From the NCBI GenBank assembly GCA_030638455.1, contig DAOWEP010000205.1:1-7280 (forward strand): 7,280 bases of DNA, in the 5' to 3' direction. Shown here one piece after another: positions 6,498-7,280 of the stretch. Source of the stretch: Gammaproteobacteria bacterium (GTDB lineage: Bacteria > Pseudomonadota > Gammaproteobacteria > DAOWEP01). The notes under the pieces are model-generated. The model saw only the letters and a program-made list of their open reading frames with translations, made no database searches and was not told the DNA's origin. The stretch's first letter is position 1. The number at the start of each line of letters is the position of its first letter. A program made the position numbers and the translations under genes.

Positions 6498-6713
6498 ATG
6501 AAAAAGAAAACCTTAATTGTAGATTGCCCGACATGCGGGGAAAAAGTTGAATGGGAAGAAACATCCAGATGGAAACCTTTTTGCAGTGAACGCTGTAAAC
6601 TGATTGATCTTGGTGACTGGGCAGAAGGTAATAACCGGATTCCGGAAGACCCTGAGATTGGTACACCGAACGAATTACCACAAGTGATAGATGACATAGA
6701 CAATCATCACTAG
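6498..6713 (+). CDS. yacG: DNA gyrase inhibitor YacG (zinc-binding)
   Basis: YacG is a small zinc protein that binds GyrB and inhibits DNA gyrase. From the chosen start it is 71 aa, close to the 65 aa of the E. coli protein. Four zinc ligands are visible: C10 and C13 in 'CPTCG', and C29 and C33 in 'FCSERCKLIDLGDWA', the family signature. The tail after 'W' is acidic and probably disordered. I chose the ATG at 6498, giving MKKKTLIVDCPTC, because it places the first CxxC at the usual distance from the N-terminus. An in-frame TTG at 6477 would overlap zapD by 16 bases but adds seven non-conserved residues. No clear Shine-Dalgarno is visible and only five bases separate it from the zapD stop, which points to translation coupled to zapD. 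Confidence 0.94.
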   Translation: MKKKTLIVDCPTCGEKVEWEETSRWKPFCSERCKLIDLGDWAEGNNRIPEDPEIGTPNELPQVIDDIDNHH

Positions 6714-6746
6714 CTACTTAACTTATTGTTTATAATGCTTCTATTT

Positions 6747-7280
6747 TCAATTTCCCCACAGTGAACGTATAGCCGCAATACCCTGCGCACCATATTCAAA
6801 AGCAGTATCCAGATATTTTTCCTCCATGCCTCCCAGGGCATAGACGGGTATATTGCTGGCCTCTGTTACTCCCTGAAAACAATCCCAACCTAATGGTTTA
6901 GTTTCAGGGTGACTTGCTGTTGCCAATACCGGTGATAGCATGGCAAAGTCAGCACCAAGCACTACCGCATTCTCCAGCTCTTTACTGCTGTGACAGGAGG
7001 CACCTACCAGCAGGCTTGCCCTGTCTTCTGTCTCAAATGGATATTCTAACAAAGATAATTGTTTGCTATTCAAATTCACACCATCCGCACCCACTTCTTT
7101 TACCATCTCAGATGCAGAATTCAGCAGAACTCTTGCCCCAAAATCATGGCACAAGCTCACTACCTTGCATGCCAGACCCTTATACTCTGAAATTGACAAA
7201 GACTTTGCACGAAACTGAACCAGTCGGATTCCGTTTTTCAGGGAGTGCTTTAGCTCGTCAAGAAAAATTTGATGGTCCCG
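6747..7280 (-). CDS. Thiamine-phosphate-synthase-like (TMP-TENI) domain, probably the C-terminus of a MutT-ThiE-like fusion; 5'-truncated by window edge
   Basis: This - strand frame is open from the window edge to a TGA at 6747-6749, giving 177 codons that lack the N-terminus. The visible part is a TIM-barrel TMP-TENI domain: 'RLVQFRAK', 'VLLNSA', 'GADGVNLNS', 'VGASCHSSKELENA', 'LSPVLATASHPETKPLGW', 'PVYALGGM' and 'GAQGIAAIRSLW'. The 'SPVL.TASHP....LGW' and 'YALGGM' segments are characteristic of the domain fused behind an 8-oxo-dGTP-hydrolysing Nudix (MutT) domain in many proteobacteria, and mutT lies near yacG in several of them. The Nudix part itself is outside the window, so the fusion is inferred. 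Several ThiE positions are changed: RDK is RAK and the metal-binding Asp of the ND motif is Ser, so thiamine phosphate synthesis is unlikely. It is convergent with yacG, with 33 bp between stops. A stand-alone TenI/ThiE homologue is the alternative. Confidence 0.85.
   Translation of the reverse strand, partial: RDHQIFLDELKHSLKNGIRLVQFRAKSLSISEYKGLACKVVSLCHDFGARVLLNSASEMVKEVGADGVNLNSKQLSLLEYPFETEDRASLLVGASCHSSKELENAVVLGADFAMLSPVLATASHPETKPLGWDCFQGVTEASNIPVYALGGMEEKYLDTAFEYGAQGIAAIRSLWGN

Noticed and set aside
6477..6713. Longer yacG starting at TTG within zapD
   Set aside because: The seven extra residues are not conserved, and the ATG at 6498 places the CxxC at the usual position in the family.
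6731..6736. Perfect TATAAT hexamer between yacG and the convergent gene
   Set aside because: No -35-like hexamer lies 16-18 bases upstream, and a + strand promoter here would fire antisense into the convergent gene. It is probably chance in AT-rich DNA.

Overview
The window looks like a stretch of chromosome from a moderately AT-rich gammaproteobacterium. It carries the conserved block pilB-pilC-pilD-coaE-zapD-yacG on the + strand. A DUF2919-like membrane protein gene lies upstream. A convergent - strand gene at the right edge encodes a thiamine-phosphate-synthase-like domain of the kind fused to MutT in proteobacteria. The class assignment rests on the gene order, a recognisable ZapD and the DUF2919-like protein. 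No genus can be named from the sequence alone.

Layout. 1-486 is a small four-helix membrane protein. 487-1009 is an AT-rich gap with no convincing gene; it holds a nested inverted repeat (834-892) and a near-perfect 15/16-nt direct repeat (539-554 and 727-741). 1010-4944 is the type IV pilus core: PilB (assembly ATPase), PilC (inner-membrane platform) and PilD (prepilin peptidase/methylase). 5004-5600 is CoaE, the last enzyme of CoA synthesis. 5722-6492 is ZapD, an FtsZ-bundling division protein that starts at GTG. 6498-6713 is YacG, a zinc-binding gyrase inhibitor, five bases after zapD. 6747-7280 (-) is the C-terminal part of the ThiE-like protein, whose N-terminus lies outside the window.

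How the genes work together. PilB hydrolyses ATP to drive pilin polymerisation through PilC, and PilD processes the prepilins, so the three genes form one functional module. All key motifs are present and the proteins look functional. No pilin gene (pilA) is visible, so the substrates must be encoded elsewhere. coaE, zapD and yacG are housekeeping genes that commonly follow pilD in proteobacteria; the link is positional rather than biochemical. Spacing (15, 92, 59, 121 and 5 bp) allows one transcript, but the 92-bp and 121-bp gaps each contain a possible stem-loop that could divide or modulate it.

I found no sign of a mobile element, CRISPR array, RNA gene or defence system, and no evidence of an undescribed system. 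The points worth a second look are the non-coding structures, the degenerate c-di-GMP motif in PilB and the apparently non-catalytic ThiE-like domain.
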